Positions 42,927-54,199 of a DNA stretch of 64,000 bases are shown here, in pieces. Each line of letters begins with the position of its first letter. Positions within the stretch are counted from its first letter, which is position 1. Made by a program: the position numbers and the translations under genes. A model generated the notes under the pieces. The model was given only the letters and a program-made list of their open reading frames with translations, made no database searches and had not been told where the DNA came from. Source of the DNA: Adiantum capillus-veneris (Eukaryota > Streptophyta > Polypodiopsida > Polypodiales > Pteridaceae); contig CM043963.1 in NCBI GenBank assembly GCA_014529385.2, forward strand, positions 98,841,912 to 98,905,911, read 5' to 3'.

Positions 42927-43823
42927 TGTCACGTGCACATCTAACCCTATGTGCATGTGGACAACCTATCTCAGGTCTAGGGTTCAGGTCAGCTTAGGAA
43001 GTGTTCTAGCACCTTTGTGAGCCTGTGAACAGGCCGTGCATGTCCAAGCACTTAGAGTAGTAGCATATCCTCTAATTGCACACCCAGTACCACCCAGCAT
43101 ATGCATTGTTGACCAATTCCATGAGGTCGTGGGCTATAGGAGACTGCTTGACCAAGTTTTCCTCAGCAATATAGGCAGGCATGGGGCGCCCAGTTTTAGC
43201 AAAAGAAGCAGAAGAAGCAGAAGAAGTTCTAGCAACTTGCAGTGCACCTTCTCAGCAAGACCGACAAAGAGCCTAGCATTTTCAGCCAACAAGATCCTCT
43301 GGCGTTTTCTATAGCAGATCAGCCCCAACGTTTTTTGGCATTTTCTTGTAGCAGATCAAGCCTAGCATTTGCAGTTTCAAGACGTCAGATCAGCCAAGCA
43401 CATCAGCATTTTCAGCTTTCAGCCCTTAGCACAGCAGATTCAGCCCCTAGCCTCGCAGATCTCAACTACCCACAACAGATCCTTGCCGTACCGTCGAGTC
43501 AGCCAGTGTTTACAGTTTCAGCCCGCTGTTTTCAGTTTTCAGCAACTGCGTTTTCAGCGCATTGTCGTCAAGTCATCATCATCGCCATCCTCACCGACAT
43601 AGTGTCAGAGGTCAGCCGAAAGTCAGCGTTTTGCTGATTTCAATATTTCAGCCCTAGCGTTTTCAGCCCATCCTCGGCGCCGTCATCATTGTCGTCGACA
43701 TCGTCAGCAAGTCCATTGCATCTAGACCATTGTACCAGATTTGTGCAATCTATAGCATAGACCTCTCTCGCCATAGAGAGGGGGGCCCTTGGAGGAGGGT
43801 TTCAGAACCGTCTGGTGTCGTAT

Positions 43824-43898
<75 letters not shown>

Positions 43899-44054
43899 CC
43901 TTCATTCACAGTAGCATTCACTTTGTTTGTGATCATTGCATTCTCTCTCTAAAGAACGGAAGGCTCTCCCTTCCGTAAGTAAAAGGAACCCTTGAGCACA
44001 GTTCGGAGCACTCATCTTGAGCAATATCAACATTCACTTCTGCTGCATCTTACA
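42927..44054 (+). repeat. Long 5' LTR (1,128 bp) of plus-strand gypsy element
   Basis: Starts TGTCACGTGCACATC inside a gag fragment and ends CATCTTACA, followed by a primer site. Contains a (CT)n run at 43827-43894 and repeated CAG/TTTTCAG-rich text at 43200-43700. Confidence 0.75.
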
Positions 44055-44055
44055 T

Positions 44056-44067
44056 TGGTATCAGAGC
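44056..44067 (+). promoter_or_regulatory. Primer-binding site
   Basis: TGGTATCAGAGC one base after the LTR end. Confidence 0.88.
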
Positions 44068-44468
44068 TTTGGCAGTGTTCTGTATTACTCAAGGAAAGAA
44101 CCACAAGAAATTTTCTGCTTGTTGCGGTCACAAGTAACCCAAGTCCACATGGACGTGTCGATTCCTAATCGTGTTTTTGAAGAGTGTCAGGTAACCCAAG
44201 AAAGAAGGGCTTGTCCAGCCTCCCCTTGTTCCTCTATTACTCATTGAGAGCGGACCGTGCACTTAGCGGCCGGCCAATCAACATGAGGTGGGAAAAAGCA
44301 ACTTTGGTGTGAGCGCAAGGCCGCCAAGGGTGAGCCCGCGGGGAAGAGTCAAGTTCGGGTAAGAGAAAAGCCTTCTCAAACACCGATTGCAAGCTACAGA
44401 ACCTCAAGAACCCAAGAACCTCAAGAACCCAAGTTCCTCGAGAACTTAAGTACCCAAGATCTCAGTGT

Positions 44469-45800
44469 ATGGTCATCACCCAAAGCGAAATGGATACTTT
44501 GCGTGAAGGTGATGAGAGTGGAGGTGGTGGCGAAGAATTTTCCCCACCACTTCTTTTCCGACCCTCCCCCTCCCCATCTACACCTGTACCAAATCCTATG
44601 GAGGCTTTGGTCAAGTCGATGATGGACATGATGCTACAACATGAGACACAACGCGCCACCTTGAATCCTGAGCGTGATCAAGCGCGCTTTGGGGCCGAAG
44701 AAATAAAGGCAGTCTTGGATCGCGAGCACGAAGAAAGAAAGGCAGCTATGGAGCTTGAGCGTGAGCAAGCACGCGAAGCTCAATGCAAAATGGCCGAAGA
44801 AAGGCGAGCGGCCTTGGGGAGTGTGAGGTGCAGAGAGATCAACGCATGCAAGAGTTGGTCCTATAGGTACTCACCTCGAAGTCCGAGCCGGTCAAAGATG
44901 TGGGCAATTCATCAAGTAGCACAAGCAGAGATGTGGACTCCAACAATCCAATCACTGAGAAGTTGACGTTCAGTAAGTACGACGATAAGATGGATACTAA
45001 TGTTATTCATTCTTGGTTGCATCAATTTAATGCTTACTTTGCGACAACTAAGAAAACACAAAATAGCAAAGTTTTGACCGCAGCCAAGTATCTTTCCGGT
45101 GATGCCATAAATGGTATCACGCATGGCAAGAGGCACAATTGGCCGCGCACCTAGAGGAAGCCGAAGAAGGCATGCCCATTTCTTTCAATTGAGCTGACTT
45201 CCAAGACAAGCTCAAGGCGCAGTTTATGCCACCTCAGTACCTAGCGCGGTTGAGAGTCGATCGACGCAGTCTCAAGCAAAATGATATGCCAATTATGTCT
45301 TTCTCTAATCGTGTTTTGCAGCTCGGCACTCAATTATGCAAATTGGATGATAAGCGCAAAGAGGCATTCCTTTTTGAGTTGGACGAGTATATCAAGTTTG
45401 ATGTCGAAGTACTCGGTCCAATAGATCTCAAACAGGAGATGAAACACAACAAAGGAAAGCCTAAGGAGAACAAGTCTTCTCACAGTACCTCTTAGACTCC
45501 TCAGAACCCACACAACAGTAAGAACGATAAGAACAGTAACTCTTCTAGCCAATCTTCCTCTAATCCTTCGGAAAAGAACTCTCAAAATGACTCTAAGGGT
45601 AAAGCTAAAACACCTGCTAAACCTAAGCCAACCCCGGATGAAAAAGCCGCACAAGGGATTATAGGAGGATACATAACGCCAAAAGAACAAGTCATTTATG
45701 CTAAGAAAGGTCAATGTTATCAATGTCACATCAAAAGTCATATTAAGAAGGCTTGTCCTAAGACAGCACCACCGAAAGAACCCAAAGCACCGACAGCTAC
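44469..45800 (+). pseudogene. Ty3/gypsy gag, broken
   Basis: 44469-44830 encodes a Pro/Ser-rich start and a strongly charged coiled coil (REHEERKAAMELEREQAREA). In a shifted frame from 44900: DKMDTNVIHSWLHQFNAYFA, KYLSGDAINGITH, then 45226-45495 (MPPQYLARLRVDRRSLKQND, FLFELDEYIKFDVEVLGP). A further frame contains a zinc knuckle CYQCHIKSHIKKAC near 45720 and a Lys/Pro/Thr-rich linker. At least three shifts or stops. Confidence 0.8.
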
Positions 45801-45879
45801 CACAAGCACTTTAGTGAACCAATCTGAGTCTACACATGTTTCTGACACACACATTGATGAGTCTCTGTTTAAATGTTAC

Positions 45880-46192
45880 GATCATGTGAAGGGTCAGCGT
45901 TTTGTCATATTGTTTGATTCAGGTAATATGCATGATGTGATTGGTGCCTCTTGTAGAGAGAGCCCACCTAGAGGTTAGCCAGACAACTCCTCTCGAGGTG
46001 TCGGACTTCGCTCCCGATATGGACTCTCTCATTACGCAAGAGAGCCTTGATGTGTTATTCACTGCTCAACAAGCGTCCTTCCGTAGAAAATTTGTCGTGT
46101 CTCCTCTCTTAGGATGTGATATGATTTTGGGCATTAGATGGTTTCGTGAGCCAACCCTCTCATTGATTGGGCAGACAATACTCTCAATCTAA
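45880..46192 (+). pseudogene. Ty3/gypsy protease
   Basis: FVILFDSGNMHDVIGASC near 45905 is the active-site region (DSG). After a frame change FVVSPLLGCDMILGIRWF near 46100 gives the second half. A stop near 45960 separates them. Confidence 0.75.
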
Positions 46193-46490
46193 ATGCCAAA
46201 AGTGACTCTCCCATGATCATTCATAATGAGGAGGGTCTATATTCTTTACCTCTCATTTTTTATGTGCAGGTGAAGCGTGAATTACAAAGAGGAGCACAAG
46301 CGGCATTCATCTATGCCTCTCCACTTACCCAGAGCATTAAGGCTCCAAACAAGTATTCAGCTCGTTTACCAAGTATGAGCACCTCTATTTGCAGGATGAT
46401 CTTCCACCCTGTCTCCCTCCCGAGCGACCGGAGGACCATCGCATCGAACTCACAGAGGGGGCATAGCCAGTCAGTAAGGCTCCCTACCGT

Positions 46491-47190
46491 TTGAACAAAA
46501 CTCAGGAAGAAGAGTTAGAGCGGCAACTCACAGAGTTGGTGGCCAGAGGATTCATACGTCCTAGTGTTAGTCCTTTTGCTGCTCCTATCTTATTTGTCCG
46601 CAAGAAGGATGGTTCGTCTCGTTTGTGTGTTGATTACAGGGCGTTGAACAAAATGACCGTCAAGAACAAGTTTCAGACGCCTCGCATTGAGTATATCCTT
46701 GATAGGCTCAATGGGGCAAAGGTTTTTAGTAAGGTCGATCTCAAAAGTGGATACCATCAGGAAAGGGTATTCAAAGGCGACTACCATCAGGTCAGGGTAT
46801 TCAAAGGCGACATCTACAAGACCGCTTTTCGCACAGAGCAAGGGCAATGAGAGTATGTGGTTATGCCTTTTGGATTGATAGGTGTCATGGGTACATTTAA
46901 CCATCTCATGGTAGGCCGTTTCGGCGATATGGTTGGTGTATGTGTGTTCATCTTTCTTGATGATATTCTCATTTTTTATGCATCGTGGGAACAACATGAA
47001 AAGGATGCAAAAAGGGTTTTGACCCGTTTGGATGAGTGTCAGATGTACATTGCAGGTAAGAAATCTGAGTTTTTTCTCACTGAAGTTACTTATCCGGGTT
47101 ATATCATTTCTGCAGAAGGCGTCAAGCTAGATCCCGCGAAGGTAGAACAAGTACGTAATTGGGATTTGCGGAGCAGAGATCGTCTCTCTT
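46491..47190 (+). pseudogene. Ty3/gypsy RT, truncated, with a 30-bp internal duplication
   Basis: 46491-46850: [54 protein letters not shown] tandem 30-bp duplication (46752-46781 and 46782-46811) inserts ten extra residues ([10 protein letters not shown]) into the otherwise invariant SGYHQ-R block. A stop at 46848 precedes 46857-47190: VMPFGLIGVMGTFNHLMVG, catalytic IFLDDILIFYASWEQHE, EVTYPGYIISAEGVKLDPAK. The frame leaves gypsy homology after VRNWDL near 47165, so RNase H and integrase are absent. Confidence 0.85.
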
Positions 47191-48246
47191 GGAGACTCTT
47201 TTGAAGAAGTTTCGAGAGCTTTTGGAGCGGCTTGGAAGAAGCGGAGATTGGAGCTCAAGAGAGGGGCATGAAAGTTCTTTTTGAGGAGCACATTTACACG
47301 AATTAAAGCTTGGAGCCCATTTCATATGGACCTCTTTGTGCAGAGTTTGTGGAGCGGCTTGGGGATTGCGCCGCCACCCATTGGAGTACGAGAAGGAAGC
47401 CAGATTTCCAGATCTTGTACGAGCAACATGGCCCCCCCTTGCTCGAGCGCCAGCAACATCAACCAAAACCAGCAGAAGGCTATGGATAGCAGATCGACCA
47501 CCATCCAATTAGCGGCCTATGCACCGGCGAAGTTCTCAAGAAAACCATCGATTTGTTTGGCTCGAGATTGTGAAGCCAAAAGCAAATGCACGAGTTTGCT
47601 AGAGGACGACGGCAAAGGCAAGCTTGACAAGGACGGCAGTACCAGTACTCAATTAGCTGCCTTGGTACCCACGACGTCCGACAGCAGTTGTTATAAATAT
47701 GACACGACGCTTTGTTGGCTCGGGAGTTTGAAGCCAAAGGCAGAAGCAGGAACTCACAAAGAGACAAAGGCAAAGGCAAGTTGAACAAAGATAACAGTGA
47801 TATAGATTTGACAGAGGAGATAGGCATGGCACACGTGGTGGCAACCACAGTGGCCATGACACCAGATTTCTAGTCAAGAGGCAGTTGTCGCCATTAGCTT
47901 TAGCCTGAGAGAGGTTTGTGAGTGGCAGAGAGGGGCAAGCAGTGCTCCCTATAATTAATTTGGACTCCTGTGTTTGAGTTGAAGTTACCGATGTTTGAAC
48001 CCGTGGGTCAGAGTTCAAGACACATGCATCTGGCAGGGAACCAATCAAACGTATCTAAAATATTATGGATGAGTGCACCAATCCATTGTTGTTGGTCGGG
48101 ACTATGGACAAGATGTGTTTCAAAGTTCATTGTCTCGAAGTATTTGGACCTGATGTGTCCACAATTCACGAATGGGGATTCTTGGACGTAGTGTGTCAAA
48201 GTCGACGATGCAGAAGCGTAGAGACCAAGGGGAGAAAGCACGCGCG

Positions 48247-48248
<2 letters not shown>
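47170..48248. other. Unassigned stretch with a degenerate internal repeat
   Basis: A plus-strand open frame at 47281-47784 contains two related units of about 160 bp (near 47495 and 47645): QLAAYAPAKFSRKPSICLAR versus QLAALVPTTSDSSCYKYDTT, each followed by a Lys/Glu-rich stretch (AKSKCTSLLEDDGKGKLDKD; KPKAEAGTHKETKAKA). Not recognised. It directly follows the truncated gypsy RT. Confidence 0.4.

Positions 48249-48249
<1 letters not shown>

Positions 48250-48290
<41 letters not shown>
48250..48290. repeat. (GA)20
   Basis: Pure dinucleotide run. Confidence 0.97.
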
Positions 48291-48292
<2 letters not shown>

Positions 48293-48486
48293 TCCTGAAC
48301 CAACCAACCTTGGCAAATGAATAATTGATACGATGTACAATGGGGGCAAGGGGTTAAGGCACTCCAATTGTGAAGTGATCTAAGGTAACTTGCCCCAAAG
48401 CAATCTCTCTCGTCTCAAAACACAAGTACTTGCCTGAGAGTAACATATATTGCTAGTGAGTCATAATCTGAAGAAAGAGGTGAAAG

Positions 48487-48760
48487 TCAGCTACATTCCT
48501 TGTCTACAAACCTCTTGCAGTGATAGGAGATCGAAATGCAGTTCACGAACAAACAATACTTGGGAGACATGCACTCTTCCTCTGAAGTCTGCAATACGTT
48601 CCACAGGCCCCTCACATGTATAGGGACCAATGAGTTGTCTCTTAAGACTACCTTATCGTCACATGGCCTAGAGTCACATAGTAAATCACAAGAAATCACG
48701 TCCTTGGTAGCACCATTGTCAATGGCCCATAGTAAACCAAGTTGCCGCAAGAAAAACCTG
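48487..48760 (-). pseudogene. Ty1/copia protease fragment
   Basis: Minus-strand text WAIDNGATKDVIS is the copia protease active-site region (consensus W-x-x-D-S-G-A; here Asn replaces Ser). VPIHVRGLWNVLQTSEEECM and, after a shift, ELHFDLLSLQEVC (the copia V-P-E-L-x-x-N-L-L-S block) follow. Neither gag nor RT is next to it. It is a solitary fragment within intron 1 of the giant gene. Confidence 0.65.
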
Positions 48761-49071
48761 ACTTACAATCAGAGCTCTGGCAGCCAAAGATAAATCATAA
48801 AAGACCAATGGCAAAGCTTCCTCTTGATAGACTCCAAGACCGGCTAAAACTGCTGCTCAAGTTATACATTAATGCCGATATGACAACCCAAATATCTACA
48901 GATCTAACCTCATGCCAACCAAGTGACATGGTCGTGCACTCCCCACTAACTGATCCTGCGCTTCCCACCGGCAGTCCTCAACTTCAACCAGAAAACCAAA
49001 TGAATTGAGCCGGTTAATAAGAGCACCACTGGCCAAGCAAAAGGTGCCCATAGAGTGTCCAAGATATGTGG

Positions 49072-49124
<53 letters not shown>

Positions 49125-49529
49125 AGACCCACTCTCAACATGACATCCTATCTCCCTATTTAATGTAATGAGCAATCATCAATTTTAATTGGAACTCTTA
49201 TGATTCATATGAGTTTCGCCGAGCTATAGTTTTTCATTCCATGTACTTTCTTTTTATGCAATGTAAAATGAATGTACTTGATTGGTCGTACATTGATTGG
49301 TCCTGTAGGACTACTTCAGCCTCCACAGGACGTTCATACAACTTTTTTAAACTTTCCTTCCGCTCTCTCTCAATAAAAAATTTATTAACACACGCACACA
49401 CAGACACAAGCACATACCCCAAAAAAAAAAACACACGCACAAGCACACACACAGATGCCCAAACGTCGTTTTTCCTGGCATGTAGATCTTGCAACTCTGT
49501 AGTATTAGCTACGGATCTCGTTGTGTGAG

Positions 49530-49586
<57 letters not shown>

Positions 49587-49589
49587 CAC
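48761..49589. other. 5' part of intron 1 with microsatellites
   Basis: Contains (CT)22 at 49075-49118, CA-rich text at 49385-49460 and compound (GT)n(GA)n at 49532-49586 that abuts the exon 1 donor site. No gene seen. Confidence 0.6.
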
Positions 49590-49749
49590 CTGAGTTTACA
49601 AGAAGTTGAGCCTCCATGCGCCTGTAGTGATCGCGAAGGGATGTAGTGAGCGAGGAGATATCTTCGCAGGCAGGCGTATATGGGTATTTGTCATAGAATT
49701 TGGCCAAGTAAGCTCGGGTGATTGGCACCAGGCCCGCCGTGCTCGCCAT
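49590..49749 (-). CDS. Exon 1 of the giant conserved plant gene
   Basis: ATG at 49749 in a GC-rich context (GCGATGGCGAGC). It encodes 53 residues and one extra base: MASTAGLVPITRAYLAKFYD, KYPYTPACEDISSLTTSLRD, ending RRMEAQLLVNS. The donor is TCAG|GTGCTC at 49590/49589, immediately followed on the minus strand by a long (CT)n(CA)n run. The start is chosen because the frame upstream is pyrimidine-rich and non-coding, and because an N-terminus of the type M-A-x-x-x-GLVPxTR-x-L-x-x-YDKYP is what I remember for this plant family. The phase-1 end joins exactly with exon 2 at 25575. Confidence 0.75.
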
Positions 49750-49900
49750 CGCCCCCTTGCTGCTGCAGTTCAGCTGCTTCCGATCGCGACAGAGAGCGGG
49801 GGAGGGAGGGAGGGGGGGGGAGCGCTTTTGAGACGTAGCATATTCTCAACGACACTAATAATGTACTTTTACAAAAATACATAAAATGCTTTTTCTTTTT
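49750..49900 (-). promoter_or_regulatory. Probable 5' UTR and core promoter of the giant gene
   Basis: Immediately upstream of the ATG. C-rich pyrimidine tract on the minus strand at 49798-49820 and locally high GC compared with the AT-rich flank. No clear TATA box; position inferred only from the start codon. Confidence 0.3.
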
Positions 49901-50078
49901 AGGATGTGTTTGATTTAGTTCAAAAAATTCTATTTTTACTTGGTTAGCCTAAGCCCTCCAAAGCATCGACGTAACTTCATTGGATTCAAAAAAAACTAGA
50001 GTGCTTTGTTAGCCTCATTTGTATTGGATTGAAGTGATTTCAGGTAAGAGAAACAAGAACCTAGAAGAGAAAAGCTTG

Positions 50079-50112
<34 letters not shown>

Positions 50113-50379
50113 TTGCGTTTTCTTTTCCACAAATCCTATTACCTTAAGATGACATGGTCTTGTGTTTACAATGCAACAATCTTGATGTCTCAATTTTTAT
50201 ATGTCTAAATATATCCTTAGCTTTTAAATTGTATTAATTCTTCGATTCAATCTCGCTCTATTTTATTTTATGCATTCTTGTCATTTGTGTAAGTATGGTT
50301 GTGTCATTGAAGATTTAACAAGAGTATATATCCCTAGAGAATACTCTTGTTGAATCTTCAAATGTTGCTCTTGTTGACA
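49901..50379. other. Upstream flank, AT-rich
   Basis: Contains (GA)14 at 50081-50109. Nothing else recognised. Confidence 0.5.
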
Positions 50380-53080
50380 TCCCGGAATCAGACGCCATTC
50401 TGGATAGGAAGCTCCTCAAGCACTTTTGGTGCTTTCTCAAATGCACCAGATTTGGCATACATCCAAGACAGTGACAAGCACGATATCTTTTTACAATACC
50501 CTCTGACTAACAATATAATTATGAATTTTTGTGCCCACATCAGCATCTTGCATAGAGCCGCATGCCTTCAAGATGCATCAGTAGGTCATTGCATCTGGAG
50601 AGAGGCGCTCGCTTCGCATCTGCTAAAACCAGACTAGAGCTTTCTCTTGTGGGGAAAATCCTGCAATTAGTGCATTCCAAGAGTCCACACTCCAGATAGG
50701 AAGTTGAAAATAGTCTAGAGCTTTCTGGCCCTGCTCTTGTGGTGCATATCCTGTGACCAATGGATTGCAAGAGATGCCATTCCCATCATTCAATGCATCT
50801 GACATGCAACATTTCATGCAAAATGGTCATCAAGAACATGCCTAGGTCGTATTGCATCTAAGAAAAAAAAAACTTTCAGAGCTTCCTTGCCTGCTCTTGC
50901 TTGGCATATCCACGAATAAAAGCACTCCAAGAGACTTTGTTTGGTGAGAAACCCTCACTTTTCATATGGTTAAAATAGCCGAGAGCTGCCTCGCCACAAC
51001 CCTGTCGATCAGCATGCTCCAAAAGGCGACTATTCGTAGAAAAAGCTCATCCAGAACTTTAGGTAGTTCCGTGAGGGCACCACATTCGGCATACATATTG
51101 ATCAAATCACCACTAAGCATGATATTCCCCTCAAACGGCCATGACTAGCAATTACATCATGAATTGTCAAAACCCATGTGAAGGTCTTGCATAAGGTGAC
51201 CAACTTTCAAGGTGCAAGCTTGGGTGAATGCATTTGGAAAAATGCCTTTTCTTTGCACATATCCTACTATCAATACACTCCAAGTGATGAGATTCTAGAG
51301 ATTATGGCCGTAAAGAACTTTTCATCATTCTCCAATAGTCTCTAACTAGCAATCTCATTGAGAAATCTCTTAGTCCCAAGCACATTGTCTCTCTGATGTC
51401 AAGGTGCAAGCATGTGTGAATGCATTTGAACTAAAGAAAGGATTTCCCTTCGTGTTTGGTTAAAACATCCCAGAGCTTCCTTGCCATAGCCATGTTTTTG
51501 ACTCGTCGTCATGCTCTTCGTGTCTACGCTTGATTTGTGTTGCGAGTATTGCTTCTTCCTTGGAGTTATTAGTGGATTTTTTGCCTCTCTGTGGATATTT
51601 TTTGGCACCACAATTGGCATACACATCAACCAACGTACACACTCACCAGTATGATCCTAAATATGCAACTTTTTGATGTGAAGCAACACAACTCACTTTT
51701 GACTTGGTGCACCAGCTTTAGTTCACATGCATGAAGACCATGATGAGGACTCAATCACTTTCAATTTGTGCTTTTTGAAGTGCACCACACTTGGCACACA
51801 TATCGACTTACACAATGCCAAGCCCGACATCTCTTTTCAAGAGCATTTTGATAGAGCCACATGACTTCAAGATGCACACGTAGGTGATAGCATATGGAGA
51901 AACGCCCTCGCTTTGCGCCTATTGAAAACAACCAAAAGCTTCCTAGCCTGGCCCTTGTCGGGCATATCTTGCAATTAGTGTGTTCCAATAGGCGACATCC
52001 CGCATAGGAGCACCACATTTGGCATACATATCGACCAAGGCATTGCTAAGCACGACAATTTTTTGCAATAGCCCATGTCTAACAATATCAGAATGAATTT
52101 TTAAGCCCATATCGGCATCTTTCGTATAGCCACATGCCTTCAAGATGCATGTGTATGTGATTGCATCTGGAGAGAGACCCTCGCTTTGCATTCTCTGGAG
52201 AATAGCCAAGAGCTTTCTGGCTCTTGCCTTGTGTTGCTTTGATCTATTAGCTTTCTTTTGGGACTTGAGTCTTTGTTTGCAAGAGTAAGTAGTAGGTCTC
52301 ACGCATGGATACTTCTCAAAATACAGAATCATCATTACCATGAGTTGAAGTGATGAAATTCTTTCGCCATATGTACAGAGCCATTGTCCATGGGAGAGGA
52401 AGGGATAGACAATTTTTTGTAGCAGTCCTTGACTAACAATATCAAGTGAATTTTTAAGCTCATATCAACATCTTCCATAGAGCCACATGCCTTCAAGATG
52501 CACGCGTAGGTGATTGAATTTGGACAGAGGCCTTCACTTTGCATCCGCTGAAAACAGCCTAGAGCTTTCTTTCCTTGCTCTTGTGTGCGTATCCCGCATT
52601 CAGTTGATGTCATTCTGAACAATAAACTCCTCAAGAACTTTTCGTGCTTGTTGAAGTGTCCCACATTTGGCATACATATCGACCAAGGCAATGCCAAGCA
52701 TGCCATCTCTTTTCAAGAGCATCTTGCATAGAGCCACGTGCGTGCAAGATGCACACCCAGAGCTTCTTGGCTTGGACCTCGTTGGGCATATCTTGCAATC
52801 AGTGCATTCCAAAAGACGATATCCCGTGCCACATTTGGCATACATATCGATCAAGGCATTGCCAAGCACGACAACTATTTGCAGCAGACCCTGACTAACA
52901 ATATCAAAATGAATTTTCCAGTCTCTCAGCCTCACATATTCGATAACCAATCCATAGATAGGGGCCTTCTTATCTGGATGAGCCAAGGGTAACTTTGGCC
53001 ATGGCGTCTGTTGCCATCCACACATATGCACATACGAGAGGAAGCCTGGATTCAGCCATAATAACTCTATGAAAGCCAAT
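50380..53080 (-). pseudogene. PLS-class pentatricopeptide repeat (PPR) pseudogene
   Basis: Minus-strand text shows repeated PPR units in all frames. The hallmark DMYAKCG block occurs near 52850 (VVLGNALIDMYAKCG), 52665 (MLGIALVDMYAKCGTLQQAR), 52040 (VVLSNALVDMYAKCG) and degraded near 51620 (TLVDVYANCG). The P-type block occurs near 52540 (MQSEGLCPNSITYACILKAC) and 52180 (MQSEGLSPDAITYTCILKAC), with decayed copies near 51890 and 50600. Intact PPR proteins of this class act in plant organelle RNA editing and processing. Here stops and shifts break every few repeats and no E or DYW tail is seen, so it is a dead copy. The regular repetition suggests amplification of a repeat pair before decay. 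Confidence 0.85.
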
Positions 53081-53216
53081 TCCTTAAATGGACATTATGG
53101 CCTTGACTCGTGAATCCTCATCATGGTCTCCGCAGTGGCTTGCATCATTAGAAGCGGGTGTGTGTGGCAGACCGCTCGGATCAATAGAGCACGTGGGTGT
53201 GACGGCTTTTCTGTCA

Positions 53217-53451
<235 letters not shown>

Positions 53452-53454
<3 letters not shown>

Positions 53455-54085
53455 GATTGCAAAAGCCACTATTTTTAACGAGGCCACGTGGATGAACCTC
53501 CAACCAAAATTAAATCTGCGTCTATGCTAACGAAGTAAAAACTTTAAACGCTTCAGATTCTCTCCCATACAAAGCCAACTTTTCAGTACCTGATTCTCGC
53601 TCTGACACTTTCGAGAGCTCAAAAAAACTTCGTACCATTTAGGTAGTTTGCCTCTTTTTGCAAAATTGTTGAAGGTTTGTGCTTAGATATTGAAGGAGGG
53701 CTCCAGATCCAACCGCACTTGTCCTGCTCTAGGTTAAGAGAGGGCTCTGGATCCGTCTACACAGACGTATAAATCATGCTTGCATGGCTCTGTTGCCTCC
53801 TCTCTTTCCTCAACAATCACCACCTACCTTCTCTGGTAGCTTCTCCCTCACACCCATGATGCCTTACTGCCTCTAACCATCAACCTAGTTACCGGATAGC
53901 AGGAGCAACCCGCCTATAGGCCAGAATATAGGGGTTGGTCCTAATAATCGGACTCTTTGCATACGTGGCGCAACCAGTGAGACCGGGGCCGCCCGTACAC
54001 ATAAAGAACCCCCCTCCCCCCCCTTCCTCTTTCCACGTGGGTGCAACCTGCTCTTTAGTTTAATCTATAGCTGATTGCAAGTGGG
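53452..54085. other. Unassigned stretch
   Basis: No coding frame with family resemblance. C-rich near 54005-54030. Confidence 0.4.
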
Positions 54086-54087
54086 GA

Positions 54088-54172
54088 TTGAGCATCCAAC
54101 GCCGTTAGTGTAGTGGTTGAGCTCTAGAGTTTAATCGTGTGGACGTGTGTTCAAACCCTCCCCTGCTCAATC
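54088..54172 (+). repeat. tRNA-like sequence, possible SINE head
   Basis: Box A-like TTAGTGTAGTGGTTGAGC (54105-54122) and box B-like GTTCAAACC (54149-54157) are at tRNA-like spacing. The segment is bracketed by GATTGAGCA and TGCTCAATC, which can pair like an acceptor stem. It is not a credible functional tRNA, since no proper anticodon stem is seen. Confidence 0.4.
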
Positions 54173-54199
54173 ACCCTTTTGGTTTAAACATCCCCCCTA

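Larger units (their letters stand above)
2975..49749 (-). other. Inferred giant host gene spanning most of the window
   Basis: Exons on the minus strand at 49590-49749, 25451-25575, 25275-25346, possibly 24269-24359, then 3419-3575, 3270-3348, 3163-3203 and 2975-3091. All proposed introns are GT-AG and every testable phase agrees: exon 1 ends in phase 1 and exon 2 restores a Glu codon; exons 2 and 3 join in phase 0; exons 5 to 8 keep one frame. From memory of plant proteins, motifs such as PHKIDEN-W-KNRE, MTYMPQDFRGTLIRQQ and VGVPQVLLDFVRQIND occur in this order in one conserved plant protein of unknown function. The link between the blocks is therefore inference. Intron 1 would be 24,014 bp and the intron before exon 5 about 20.7 kb, both filled with retroelements. 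No stop codon is seen, so the gene probably continues left. Confidence 0.6.
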
